From Devosia equisanguinis (lineage in GTDB: Bacteria; Pseudomonadota; Alphaproteobacteria; Rhizobiales; Devosiaceae), in contig NZ_UZWD01000004.1 of the NCBI RefSeq assembly GCF_900631955.1, positions 368,836 through 432,835 of the forward strand: a stretch of 64,000 nucleotides of DNA, read 5' to 3'. This document shows positions 37,147 to 45,586 of this stretch, in pieces; within the stretch, counting starts at the first letter, position 1; each line of letters starts with the position of its first letter. A program made the translations under genes and the position numbers. The notes under the pieces were generated by a model, which was not told where the DNA came from, did no database searches, and was given only the letters and a program-made list of their open reading frames with translations.

Positions 37147-37926
37147 GAAAGGTCCAGACGGCTGAAGTCGCAGAAAGCGAGAGCGCGTTGTGTGCTAGGA
37201 AATAGCATGCTGGATTGTCTGGCGGATCGGCGGCCAGAAGAGCCACCCGGAATTGCACCGGGTCCGAGGACTGCCTTCTCTCTCGCCCAAATGACCCGGA
37301 AAAGCAAGCGCGGCTCCACTGCCGCTTCCCATCCGCTTGCATCGTTGGCGCGCTCATGCGATGGATTGCCCGCTTTGGTTCCGCCATGACGCGCGGATTA
37401 AAAGGGAACACGGTGCGGACTACCCATCAGGGGCCAACGCCGTGGCTGCCCTCGCAACTGTAAGCGGCGAGCGCTTCGTCACCATGTCACTGGATCGATC
37501 GGGTCCGGGAAGACGACGCAGCGCATGATCAGCCGTGAGCCAGGAGACCTGCCCAGGCAACAGACCATGAAGTCGGACGAGGTGTTCCGGCAAGGGGCAG
37601 GGCATGAACACGCCACATTCTGGTGCGCGCCGTAAAGCGCTCGCGCTTGTCTTGCCGCCTTTGCGGCTGTTTCGCAATTTCCGCGTGCCAACCGCGCCGG
37701 AGGCCGGCCGCGTCGCGTCTTGCTCGCCCGTACTTCGCCCCTGTCAAAAATACTGCAGTTTTGTGCAGGTTTTGCTGCTGCGCCTGTGGAACCATCGCCA
37801 CAATGAACCCGCCATCACAAAAGCGCGGGGGAGGAGAATTGCGTTTATGACCGGTCTGCGGACCGTGCCGGCTTGCCGGCCGGTTGCTGCTGGCTGCTGT
37901 CATGCGCCCAGGGAGGGGACGGCGCG
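37147..37926 (+). other. Long non-coding leader between SulP gene and the B12 operon
   Basis: No conserved gene is seen in this stretch of 780 bases. It holds, on the plus strand, a cobalamin riboswitch (about 37372-37572), then about 270 bases of G+C-rich leader with small hairpins (for example CTGCA/TGCAG at 37753-37768) and a possible short leader peptide at 37847. Upstream of 37372 I recognise nothing beyond the promoter region of the SulP gene. Confidence 0.7.
37372..37572 (+). promoter_or_regulatory. Cobalamin (AdoCbl-type) riboswitch
   Basis: The conserved elements occur in order on the plus strand: GGTTCC near 37378, TTAAAAGGGAACACGGTG at 37399-37416, CTGCCCTCGCAACTGTAAGC near 37445-37464, CACTGG at 37488, GGGAAG at 37507 and the B12 box AGCCAGGAGACCTGCC at 37538-37553. 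Exact ends are approximate. It precedes the flavoenzyme and BtuF/C/D-type importer genes and should repress them when cobalamin is abundant. Confidence 0.93.
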
Positions 37927-37930
37927 ATGA
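37847..37930 (+). CDS. Possible 27-residue leader peptide coupled to the flavoenzyme gene
   Basis: An ATG with a very strong ribosome-binding site (GGGGGAGGAGAATT) opens a 27-codon frame whose TGA overlaps the ATG of the flavoenzyme gene (ATGA). The peptide (MTGLRTVPACRPVAAGCCHA...) matches nothing I know. It could serve translational coupling downstream of the riboswitch; it could also be a chance frame. No conservation can be assessed here. Confidence 0.35.
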   Translation: MTGLRTVPACRPVAAGCCHAPREGTAR

Positions 37931-38955
37931 GGGTCGATATTGCCGGATTTACCCGCGGCTCCAAGCGGCTCGACCATCGCCAGGTGCTCGACTTCTGCGC
38001 CCGTATGGATGGCCTCGGTTTTGACGGCCTTTGGTTCAACGAATTCCATTTCCAGCAGCCGCCCGATCCCTATCCGTCGACGCTGCTGCTTGCCGCCTCC
38101 ATCCTGGGAGCGACAAGACGCATTCGCGTCGGCACCTCCATCATGGTGCTGCCGCTCTATCATCCGCTATTGCTTGCCGAGCAGGTGGCGCAATTGCACG
38201 GCCAGAGCGGTGGCCGTTTCGATTTCGGCATTGGCCGTGGCACCTTTCCCACCACGCTCGCGGCCCTGGGCATCGACCCGGCAGAAACCGGCAGCCGCTT
38301 CTTCGAGGCCTTCGATCTCATCCGCTCCGCCTGGCATGAGCCCACCCTGGTCCCCGCCGACAGCGTCTGGCCGACCTCCAGCTTTGCGGTCGGCCCGCTG
38401 CTGCCCGAGGGCGATGACATCCCCGTCTATGTGGCGGGCTCCAGCCCCGATACGGTCGGCTTCGCCCACCGCCATGGCCTGCCGCTGCTGCTCAGTCTCG
38501 AACCCTCCGAGCTCCGGCAATTGCAGGTGCATGACACCGTTTCGGGCAGTGCCACCGGCCTCTACCCGGCGGATTTCTCCATTTCCCGCTATCTCACCAT
38601 TGCCCCCACCCGCGCCGCGGCTTTGGCCTTGGTCGACGCCTTGCTGCCCCGGCTTTACGAGCGCCGCCTGCGCTATGCGCGGCTCAACAATCGCCCCCTC
38701 GACGCCGTCAGGCCGGTGGATCGCGACCTCTTCCTCGCCGAGCAGATGATAGCAGGCGATGCCGATGAGTGTGCCGCGCAGCTGCTGGCCCTGCGTGACC
38801 GCACCGGCATCGACAGCATCCGCCTCATCTTCAACTGCAATGGCGAAGTGCCCGATCCCGAGGCCGACGCCATGGCAACCCTGTTCGGACGCGCGGCGCT
38901 GCCCGCGCTCCACGCTCTTCCTGCCCTTTCACCCAAGACGGAGATTTCCCGGTGA
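37927..38955 (+). CDS. LLM-class (bacterial luciferase-like) flavin-dependent oxidoreductase
   Basis: A 342-residue TIM-barrel flavoenzyme. MDGLGFDGLWFNEFHF, LLLAASILGATRRIRVGTSIMVLPLYHPLLLAEQVAQLHGQSGGRFDFGIGRG and VPYYVAGSSPDTVGFA-like IPVYVAGSSPDTVGFA are the family's usual landmarks. The ATG at 37927 has GGGAGGGGAC upstream. It is the first full gene behind the cobalamin riboswitch and overlaps the importer binding-protein gene by GTGA. The family oxidises small molecules with reduced FMN or F420. A role in corrinoid handling or in replacing a B12-dependent step is inferred only from regulation. Confidence 0.88.
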   Translation: MRVDIAGFTRGSKRLDHRQVLDFCARMDGLGFDGLWFNEFHFQQPPDPYPSTLLLAASILGATRRIRVGTSIMVLPLYHPLLLAEQVAQLHGQSGGRFDFGIGRGTFPTTLAALGIDPAETGSRFFEAFDLIRSAWHEPTLVPADSVWPTSSFAVGPLLPEGDDIPVYVAGSSPDTVGFAHRHGLPLLLSLEPSELRQLQVHDTVSGSATGLYPADFSISRYLTIAPTRAAALALVDALLPRLYERRLRYARLNNRPLDAVRPVDRDLFLAEQMIAGDADECAAQLLALRDRTGIDSIRLIFNCNGEVPDPEADAMATLFGRAALPALHALPALSPKTEISR

Positions 38956-39950
38956 CCTTCCATTTCTCGTCCCGCTTCAACCTGCGCACCGCGCTGGCGC
39001 TTGGCGTCTTTGCCCTCGCCGTGCCCGCCATGGCGGCCGATGCCTTCCCCTATACCGACGACAATTGCGGCGTCGTCACCACCTATGAAGCGGCGCCGGA
39101 ACGGGCGGTAACGCTCTCCAACAACGCCACCGAGCTGATGCTGGCGCTAGGCCTCGAAGATCACATGGCCGGCACGTCCTACATGGCCAACCTCAAGATC
39201 AGCCCGGCCTATGAGGCGGCCTATAAGCAGATCCCGATCATTTCCCCGCTCGTGGCCACCACCGAAGAGCTGCTCGCGGCCGAAGCCGACTTCGTCTATG
39301 CCGGCTATCCCGATGGCTTCAGCGAATCCCGCCACACCCGCGACCAACTGCACGATCTGGGCATGAATACCCGCCTCAATGTCGAAGGCTGCAATCTCGG
39401 GCCCTTCGGTTTTGCGCAGCTCTTCGATGAAATCCGTTCCGTCGCCCACATTTTCGGTGTCGCCGAACGTGGCGAAGAGCTGGTTGCGACGCTCCAGGCC
39501 CGGCTCGATGCGGTTACCGCCAAGCTCGATGGTGCCGAGCCGATCAAGGTCTTCATCTATAATGGCGGCGATGCCCCGCCCAATGGCGTTCTCGGCCATA
39601 CCCTGCTGTCGCAGGCGGTTGCTGCAGCTGGCGGCGAGAACATTTTCGCCGACATTCCCAACCGCTATGGCCAGGTGAGCTGGGAGCAGGTCGCCGAGAG
39701 TGCGCCCGACTACATCGTGGTGTTCTATTCGGGCACGGCCAGCGGCCAGGTGGTCGCCGATCCCGATACCGAACTGGGCCAGGCCCGCATCGACATGCTG
39801 AAATCCATCCCGACCATTGCCGAGGTCCCGGCCATCGTCAACGAGCGCTTCATCCTGGTCAATTCCGTCCAGGGCCAGCCCGGTCCCAGCACGCTTGATG
39901 CGGTGGAACGCATGGCCAAGGCCTTCCATCCCGAAGCGTTCGCGGAATAG
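38952..39950 (+). CDS. ABC importer periplasmic binding protein (BtuF/FecB type), probable corrinoid binder
   Basis: A 332-residue cluster A-II binding protein with a signal peptide ending VPAMAADA. It has the family outline PERAVTLSNNATELMLALGLEDHMAGTSY and a long linking helix in the middle. The GTG start overlaps the flavoenzyme stop (GTGA). Because the operon is under a cobalamin riboswitch, the ligand is probably cobalamin or a corrinoid precursor; siderophore or haem binders share the fold. Confidence 0.88.
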   Translation: MTFHFSSRFNLRTALALGVFALAVPAMAADAFPYTDDNCGVVTTYEAAPERAVTLSNNATELMLALGLEDHMAGTSYMANLKISPAYEAAYKQIPIISPLVATTEELLAAEADFVYAGYPDGFSESRHTRDQLHDLGMNTRLNVEGCNLGPFGFAQLFDEIRSVAHIFGVAERGEELVATLQARLDAVTAKLDGAEPIKVFIYNGGDAPPNGVLGHTLLSQAVAAAGGENIFADIPNRYGQVSWEQVAESAPDYIVVFYSGTASGQVVADPDTELGQARIDMLKSIPTIAEVPAIVNERFILVNSVQGQPGPSTLDAVERMAKAFHPEAFAE

Positions 39951-39956
39951 TCCGGC

Positions 39957-41120
39957 ATGAATCAGCACCGGCCCCATATCGCCAGGGGTGCCGAGCAAGC
40001 ACGGCTTCTCGCCGTGCTGCGCTCCAAATCTCCTGCCGAGCTGCAAGGAGCGACCGCGTCTGCAACCCAGACACGCGCGCCGCTCTTGCCCTATCCGCTG
40101 GCCATGGCGGTGGCGGGCCTGGTGCTGGTGACGCTGGCCATTCTCGGGCTGGTCTTCGGCTCGGTATCGGTGCCGGTCACCGACACGCTAGGCATTCTCC
40201 TCAATGCTCTGGTCGGCCACGAAATCGTGCCGGTCACCTGGCGCGGCGTCTATGAAACCATCATCATTGATACGAGGCTCCCGCGCGTTATCCTGGCCGG
40301 CGCGGTCGGGGCGACGCTGGCGGCCACCGGCATGACCATCCAGGCCATTGTCCGCAATCCCTTGGCCGGTCCCAGCATTCTCGGCGTGTCCAATGGCGCC
40401 GCGACCGGGGCGGTGGTGGTCATGCGCTGGGGCCTTATCGGCCTCGGCGCCTATACGCTCTACCTCTCCGCCTTTGCCGGCGCTTTGGTGACGCTGATGG
40501 TTGTATTCTGGGTAGCGCGGGCCGGCGGCCAGATCACGCCCACCCGCCTCGTCCTTGCCGGCATCGCCATGAGCGCGGTGCTGAGCGCCCTGACCAGCCT
40601 TCTGGTCCTGACCTCGCCCGATCCGCAGCTGGCGGCGCGGGTGCTGTTCTGGACCCTGGGCGGCTTTGCCTCCGCACAGTGGAAACTCCTGCCGCTGCCG
40701 GTCATCGCCATGATCGTCGGCCTCGGTGTCATGCTGGTGCAGGCGCGTCGGCTCAACCTCCTCATGGCCGGCGACGAAAGCGCCACCGCGCTTGGGCTGG
40801 ACGTCAACCGTTTCCGCCAGTCCATGTTCATCCTCACCGCCGCGCTGACCGGCATCATGGTTGCCGTCTCCGGCGTCATCGGCTTTGTCGGGCTCATCGT
40901 ACCCCACATCGTGCGGTTCCTCGTCGGCGCCGACCATCGCCGTGCACTGCCCGCCGTGGCGCTGATCGGCGCCAGCTTCACCATCGCCGCTGATCTGGTG
41001 GCGCGGGCAGTAATTTCGCCGCTGGAATTGCCGGTGGGCATCATCACCGCTTTGGTCGGTGGTCCGTTCTTCATCTGGCTGTTGCGCCGCGATGCCAAGG
41101 GGCAGGGCCGTTCCTCATGA
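39957..41120 (+). CDS. FecCD/BtuC-type ABC importer permease
   Basis: A 387-residue permease. The first about 45 residues are hydrophilic and longer than usual, then about ten membrane segments follow. TRLPRVILAGAVGATLAATGMTIQAIVRNPLAGPSILGVSNGA is the signature of the BtuC/FecCD family, and GVIGFVGLIVPHIVRFLVGADHRRALP is the C-terminal coupling region. Starting at the ATG at 39957 leaves six bases after the binding-protein gene. Confidence 0.93.
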   Translation: MNQHRPHIARGAEQARLLAVLRSKSPAELQGATASATQTRAPLLPYPLAMAVAGLVLVTLAILGLVFGSVSVPVTDTLGILLNALVGHEIVPVTWRGVYETIIIDTRLPRVILAGAVGATLAATGMTIQAIVRNPLAGPSILGVSNGAATGAVVVMRWGLIGLGAYTLYLSAFAGALVTLMVVFWVARAGGQITPTRLVLAGIAMSAVLSALTSLLVLTSPDPQLAARVLFWTLGGFASAQWKLLPLPVIAMIVGLGVMLVQARRLNLLMAGDESATALGLDVNRFRQSMFILTAALTGIMVAVSGVIGFVGLIVPHIVRFLVGADHRRALPAVALIGASFTIAADLVARAVISPLELPVGIITALVGGPFFIWLLRRDAKGQGRSS

Positions 41121-41893
41121 GCCATATCCAGCCCGGCGCCCTGACGCTCGAGCGCGTCAGCTATGCCATCGACGGCAAGCCCCTGATCGAAGACATCTCG
41201 CTCGATGTCGCCCCCGGCGAGATGATCGGCCTTCTCGGCCCCAATGGCGCCGGCAAGTCGAGCCTGTTGCGCACCATCTACCGCACCAACCGCCCCAGCA
41301 GCGGCCGAGTGCTGGTCAATGGCGAGGATGTCTGGGTTCGCAATGCCCGCTGGACCGCCCGCCATGTCGGCGCGGTCTTGCAGGACATGCCTGCCGATTT
41401 TCCGCTGACGGTGGAGGATGTCATCGCCATGGGCCGCGCCTCGCACAAGCGGCTGCTGGAATCCGATAACAGCGACGACCGCGCCCTGATCGACGCGGCC
41501 ATCGCCCTGCTGGATCTTGATGCCATGCGCGAGCGCCTGTTCCGCTCACTCTCGGGCGGGGAACGCCAGCGTACCTTGGTCGCCCGCGCTCTTGTGCAGC
41601 AACCTGCCGTCCTCGTGCTCGACGAGCCGACCAATCACCTCGATATCCACCACCAGATCAACCTGCTGCGTTTCGTGAGAAGTCTGGGCATCACCGTCAT
41701 CGCCGCCCTGCACGATCTTAACCTAGCCGCCATGTTCTGCGATCGCCTCTGCCTGCTCGATCATGGCCGGCTGGTAACCACCGGCCTGCCGGACGACGTG
41801 TTGACAGAAGACAATCTCGCCCAGGTCTATCGCATCGAAGCCAGCCTCACCCGCAATCCACGCACCGGCACGCTCTGGATCATGCCGGCCTGA
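41117..41893 (+). CDS. FecE/BtuD-type ABC importer ATP-binding protein
   Basis: A 258-residue ATPase. Walker A GPNGAGKSS is at 41-49, signature LSGGERQRTLVARALVQ, Walker B VLVLDEPTNHLD and the H-loop His in ALHDLNLA. Its start overlaps the permease stop (ATGA). It completes the four-gene B12-riboswitch operon. Confidence 0.93.
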   Translation: MSHIQPGALTLERVSYAIDGKPLIEDISLDVAPGEMIGLLGPNGAGKSSLLRTIYRTNRPSSGRVLVNGEDVWVRNARWTARHVGAVLQDMPADFPLTVEDVIAMGRASHKRLLESDNSDDRALIDAAIALLDLDAMRERLFRSLSGGERQRTLVARALVQQPAVLVLDEPTNHLDIHHQINLLRFVRSLGITVIAALHDLNLAAMFCDRLCLLDHGRLVTTGLPDDVLTEDNLAQVYRIEASLTRNPRTGTLWIMPA

Positions 41894-41966
41894 GGCGACC
41901 CGTATGAGGGGCTTTCAACGGACGGTCCGAGGGAGCGGAAATCAAATGTGAGGGCCTATCTGCGCC

Positions 41967-42875
41967 TTAGCTGACGCCATTGCCGCTCGGCGGAGGTAGC
42001 CTACTGGGATCCGGTCTGGCAGCGTTCCGGAATTTGGCCCGATACTGGCGTGGGGTCATGCCGCGCAGAGCCTTGAACTGGCGGTTGAAATTGGCCAGCG
42101 ATCGGTAACCCACCGCCTCGGCGATAAAGCCGATCGGCGCCGTGCCTGATGAAAGCCGGGCGCTGGCATCCCCGATCCGCAACCCCGTCACATAGTCGAT
42201 GACGCTGCCTCCAGTATGGCGCACGAACATCCGATGCAGTCCCGAGACGCTGAGCGCGGCGACCTCTGCCAAGGCGTCTAGACCGATATCCTCGACATAG
42301 TGCTGGTGCAGAAAGATGAGCGTGCGGTCGAGGCGCGAGCGATTGCCGCTATCCTGCGGCGGCACCGTGCGCGACAGCGGCTTGGCGTCCTTTGCTTCGG
42401 CCAGGCGCGCCAGGATCGAAAAGAGGCTGAGGAGCTTTTCGACCGGCGGCAATCCGAATATGGCCTCGAAATCCTGGCGCAAGCCAAGTCCTGTCTCGGG
42501 TCTGAACGCCAGTCCCCCAGCCGCGCGGTCGATCAGCGCCTTGACCGGTTGCAATTCCACCGAGCCCGCAATGGCGGCTTCGATCCACTCCCGCCGAAAC
42601 CAGAACACCAGCGCCACATGCGGGCCATCTTGCGCGATCTTGGCCTGCGAGGCCCAGCTATGGGGCAGGTTTGGTCCCACCAGGACCAGATCGCCATGGG
42701 CGTAATTGCCCACTGAATCGCCCACAAAACGCTGCCCCACCGAATTGAGCGTCAGCGTCAGCTCGAATTCGGGGTGGTGATGCCATTGGAACGGAATGGC
42801 GTCATCGAGCCGCCGGTTCAAGAGGCTCCATGAGGCGTCGTCCGAGACCGACACATGTTCAAGATAGGGACGCAT
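41967..42875 (-). CDS. AraC family transcriptional regulator with cupin sensor
   Basis: A 302-residue regulator. The N-terminal half is cupin-like (FQWHHHPEFELTLTLNSVGQRFVGDSVGNYAHGDLVLVGPNLPHSW). The C-terminal about 100 residues carry two helix-turn-helix units (LDALAEVAALSVSGLHRMFVRHTG and FIAEAVGYRSLANFNRQFKALRGMTPRQYR). The ATG at 42875 starts the cupin domain; longer starts add unrelated sequence. It is divergent from the dioxygenase gene and probably activates it. Confidence 0.92.
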   Translation of the reverse strand: MRPYLEHVSVSDDASWSLLNRRLDDAIPFQWHHHPEFELTLTLNSVGQRFVGDSVGNYAHGDLVLVGPNLPHSWASQAKIAQDGPHVALVFWFRREWIEAAIAGSVELQPVKALIDRAAGGLAFRPETGLGLRQDFEAIFGLPPVEKLLSLFSILARLAEAKDAKPLSRTVPPQDSGNRSRLDRTLIFLHQHYVEDIGLDALAEVAALSVSGLHRMFVRHTGGSVIDYVTGLRIGDASARLSSGTAPIGFIAEAVGYRSLANFNRQFKALRGMTPRQYRAKFRNAARPDPSRLPPPSGNGVS

Positions 42876-43004
42876 CGGGCGCCTTCTTCGACATAAACGC
42901 CAGAATAGTATCGAAATTTGCCATGCCAGCACAACACCGTGGGCGCCTTGGTTCTAATCTTGCTGCAACGGGTCGCTGAGAGCGGCCGAAAACGGGAGAA
43001 GGAC

Positions 43005-43940
43005 ATGCAGCAGGCCACCATGAAACGCGACAGCCACCCAACGACCTCTGCCACCGTTCCGCTCAAGGACATAAAGAAAACCCTTCCCTTGCGGGTGCTC
43101 TCCGAGGCTGATTGGCAGCACTGGATCACCAAGGGATATGTCATCGTCCGCCAGGCGGTGCCGGCGGACAATGTCGAGCGGCTGGTCGAGCTGCTCTGGG
43201 CCTTCGATGAAAAGAACCCGGATGATCCCTCCACCTGGTATGCGCCGCAACGACGCGAGCACAAGATGAAGGAGCTCAACAACACCGGGATGCTGGAGAT
43301 CTACAATCATCAATATCTCTGGGATAACCGCATGCAGCAGCGCATCTACGATGTCTTTGTCGACATCTGGGACCGCGAGGACCTGTGGGTCACCATTGAT
43401 CGCGCCAATCTCAATCCGCCCAAAAAGGTCAAGGGCAACCCCAATGGCTTCGTGCATTGGGATGTCGATACCTCGCTCCATCCGCTTCCCATCGGCGTGC
43501 AGGGCGTGCTCAGCCTCAAGAAGCAGGATGGCGATGTCGGCGGCTTCCAATGCGTGCCTTATCTGTTCGAGCACTTCGACAAATGGGTCAAAACCCAACC
43601 GGCGGATCGTGATCCGATGCATCCGGACATGACCGGATTGAGCCTGGTCAATATCGACATGGAGCCCGGCGATCTGATGATCTTCAATTCGCTCCTGGCC
43701 CATGGTGTGCGCCCGAACCATTCCGACAATCGCGTCCGCATGGCCCAGTACATCTCCATGCACCCGGCCGAATATGACAACGAAGCCGAGCGCGCCGAGC
43801 GTATCCGCCTCTGGCGCGAACTTGACCATCCCAAGCGCGACGCCTTCCCCGGCGATCCGCGCGAATGGGAAAAGCACAATGCCGAGACCGCAAAGCTGAC
43901 GCCGCTGGGCGAAAAACTCCTCGGTCTCACCCGCTGGTAG
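43005..43940 (+). CDS. Phytanoyl-CoA dioxygenase (PhyH) family Fe(II)/2-oxoglutarate oxygenase
   Basis: A 311-residue cytoplasmic oxygenase. The iron triad is visible as H151-x-D153 (FVHWDVDT) and His233 (LAHGVRPN), with Arg243 or Arg245 for the 2-oxoglutarate carboxylate. GGGAGAAGG precedes the ATG at 43005, which is preferred over an ATG 87 bases upstream. The family hydroxylates varied small molecules. It is divergent from a cupin-AraC regulator, a pairing that suggests induction by its substrate, which is unknown. Confidence 0.9.
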   Translation: MQQATMKRDSHPTTSATVPLKDIKKTLPLRVLSEADWQHWITKGYVIVRQAVPADNVERLVELLWAFDEKNPDDPSTWYAPQRREHKMKELNNTGMLEIYNHQYLWDNRMQQRIYDVFVDIWDREDLWVTIDRANLNPPKKVKGNPNGFVHWDVDTSLHPLPIGVQGVLSLKKQDGDVGGFQCVPYLFEHFDKWVKTQPADRDPMHPDMTGLSLVNIDMEPGDLMIFNSLLAHGVRPNHSDNRVRMAQYISMHPAEYDNEAERAERIRLWRELDHPKRDAFPGDPREWEKHNAETAKLTPLGEKLLGLTRW

Positions 43941-43976
43941 TGCCTTCTAAGCCCTCGGAGTGGTCCGGGGGCACCT

Positions 43977-44492
43977 TCACCTGACGTAGCGGTAGACCAG
44001 GTCCACCGGATCGGGTGCAACAGCGTGTTTGTCTTCGACCGCACTCAAGCGCCGGACCACGGCCAGCGACTTCTCGTTGTCCGGCGCAAAGTAACTCACC
44101 AGCGTTGGCAGGCCGCGCACATCGAGCGCCCAATCGCGCAGCGCCGCTGCCGCTTCGGTTGCATAGCCGTGCCCCTCAAATCCATCGAACAGGAACCAGC
44201 CCAGCTCCGGTTCCGTAAAAAGTGGTCCGCCATTGATGCTGACCATGCCCATATCCATGCCGGTCGCCTTGTCGACGATCATCAGCGCCCCATAGCCGAA
44301 CAGCATCCACGACCCCGCGCAGTGGCAGAACATGCCCCAAGCCTCCCGGTCGGTCAGCGGACCGCCCATGGGAATGGCGCGGGACGATTGCATGATGGCG
44401 GCATAGGCCGGGTAATCGGCCTGGGTGAGCATGCGAAGCCGCAGCCTCGATGTCTCAAGGCAAAAATCGCGGTCGAATTGCAAAGTCGTCAT
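43977..44492 (-). CDS. GNAT family N-acetyltransferase (RimJ/RimL type)
   Basis: A 171-residue acetyltransferase. LETSRLRLRMLTQADYPAYAAIM is the RimJ/RimL-like opening and ELGWFLFDGFEGHGYATEAAAALRDWALDVRGLPTLVSYFAPDNEKSLAVVRRL carries the acetyl-CoA loop and the late GNAT motif. The ATG at 44492 is preferred to an in-frame TTG. It is the last gene of the serine hydrolase-MerR-GNAT operon, 24 bases after the MerR gene. It may acetylate a small amine or antibiotic-like compound; the substrate is unknown. Confidence 0.9.
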   Translation of the reverse strand: MTTLQFDRDFCLETSRLRLRMLTQADYPAYAAIMQSSRAIPMGGPLTDREAWGMFCHCAGSWMLFGYGALMIVDKATGMDMGMVSINGGPLFTEPELGWFLFDGFEGHGYATEAAAALRDWALDVRGLPTLVSYFAPDNEKSLAVVRRLSAVEDKHAVAPDPVDLVYRYVR

Positions 44493-44516
44493 CGTCGTAA
44501 ACCCGCCTTTGAACAA

Positions 44517-45584
44517 TCATGTAAAATAGAGCGTGCTGATCTTGCCCGAGGGGGCAAAGCCGATGCCGATTTCGAGCCGCCCCTGCGCGAAATTGGCAAT
44601 AAAGATGTCCAGGCCCGTATCGGAAACCCGTGTGAAGTCAAGGCTTTGCAGTGGGCCTAAACTCGCCAACACTGCCGCCATGTGGTCTCTTTGCTCCTCT
44701 GCCAGGCGTTTGAGGGCTGGGGCAAGATTGTCGAAATCCGGATCGGCGGCGCCATGGGTGGCGATCACCCCGCGTATCGCTGCTGCGCTGGCGGCCAGCG
44801 GCTGCTGTTCGGTAATGCGTTGCGCCAGGGTTGTCTCGGCCAGTGCGGCGCTGGCGCTGTCAATCGGCACTGCCGTTTCGACACCACCATCCTGGTGATG
44901 GTTGAGCCCGACCACCGCCCCTTCCCTGCGGGTAAAGCTCACCTGCACCGGCAGGCCCTTGATGAAGAACCGATCCGGCGCCTCCGCCCAGAGCCTGTAG
45001 GCCGGCTGACCTGGCGGGCAGAAGTGCAGCTTTCCTTCCACCAGTTTCGTGCGCACGACGAGCCCGTCGGCAAATTGCCACGCACCTTCGAGATCCGCCA
45101 TCTGGTTGTGCGAGAGGCTTGTCGCCACCCGCGGCCGCGCTTGTTCATAGCGAGCCCATCCGGTGGCGGCTTCGGTTTCCGGCGCCCCTTCCATGGTGTG
45201 GATCAGTCCCAGAAGGTCTTCGGTGCTGATGCTTTCCCCTTTGTCGAACCGCTGGCGCAACACGTCGATGGCGCGCAGCCCCGTCTCGGCCTGTCGCAAC
45301 CGCGCCTCAAGGGCGTGCCTCTGTGTGTCCAGCGCCCGGCCGAGATCGGTGACCTGCCCCGATAACAGCGCGCCGATATCCTTGAGGCTGAGCCCAAATG
45401 CCTTGAGCGCGACAATCTCGTGCAGCCGCTCGATCTCGCTCCGGCCATAGAGCCGCCAATCCTTGGTGGTGCGGCGGGGGCTGATCAGTCCCCGCTGCTC
45501 ATAAAGCCTAAGGGCACGGATGGAGAGCCCGGTGCGTGTGGCGCATTGCTGCGCGGTCAGCCATTCCTCCGTGTCCTTGCCCAT
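44517..45584 (-). CDS. MerR family regulator with a hydrolase-type DUF3471-like C-terminal domain
   Basis: A 355-residue regulator. Residues about 9-77 are a MerR DNA-binding domain (CATRTGLSIRALRLYEQRGLI ... LKAFGLSLKDIGALL), followed by a coiled-coil (to about 110). Residues about 163-240 (MADLEGAWQFADGLVV ... GAVVGLNHHQDGG) align by eye with residues 381-457 of the adjacent serine hydrolase, and 248-355 ends SLDFTRVSDTGLDIFIANFAQGRLEIGIGFAPSGKI, also seen in such hydrolases. It lies two bases after the hydrolase gene. The effector may be the hydrolase's substrate or product. Confidence 0.88.
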   Translation of the reverse strand: MGKDTEEWLTAQQCATRTGLSIRALRLYEQRGLISPRRTTKDWRLYGRSEIERLHEIVALKAFGLSLKDIGALLSGQVTDLGRALDTQRHALEARLRQAETGLRAIDVLRQRFDKGESISTEDLLGLIHTMEGAPETEAATGWARYEQARPRVATSLSHNQMADLEGAWQFADGLVVRTKLVEGKLHFCPPGQPAYRLWAEAPDRFFIKGLPVQVSFTRREGAVVGLNHHQDGGVETAVPIDSASAALAETTLAQRITEQQPLAASAAAIRGVIATHGAADPDFDNLAPALKRLAEEQRDHMAAVLASLGPLQSLDFTRVSDTGLDIFIANFAQGRLEIGIGFAPSGKISTLYFT

Positions 45585-45586
45585 GC

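Noticed and set aside
37420..37903. Several open frames on both strands across the B12 leader
   Set aside because: They overlap the conserved riboswitch RNA and lack good starts and domain similarity; only the short frame at 37847 has a convincing initiation site.
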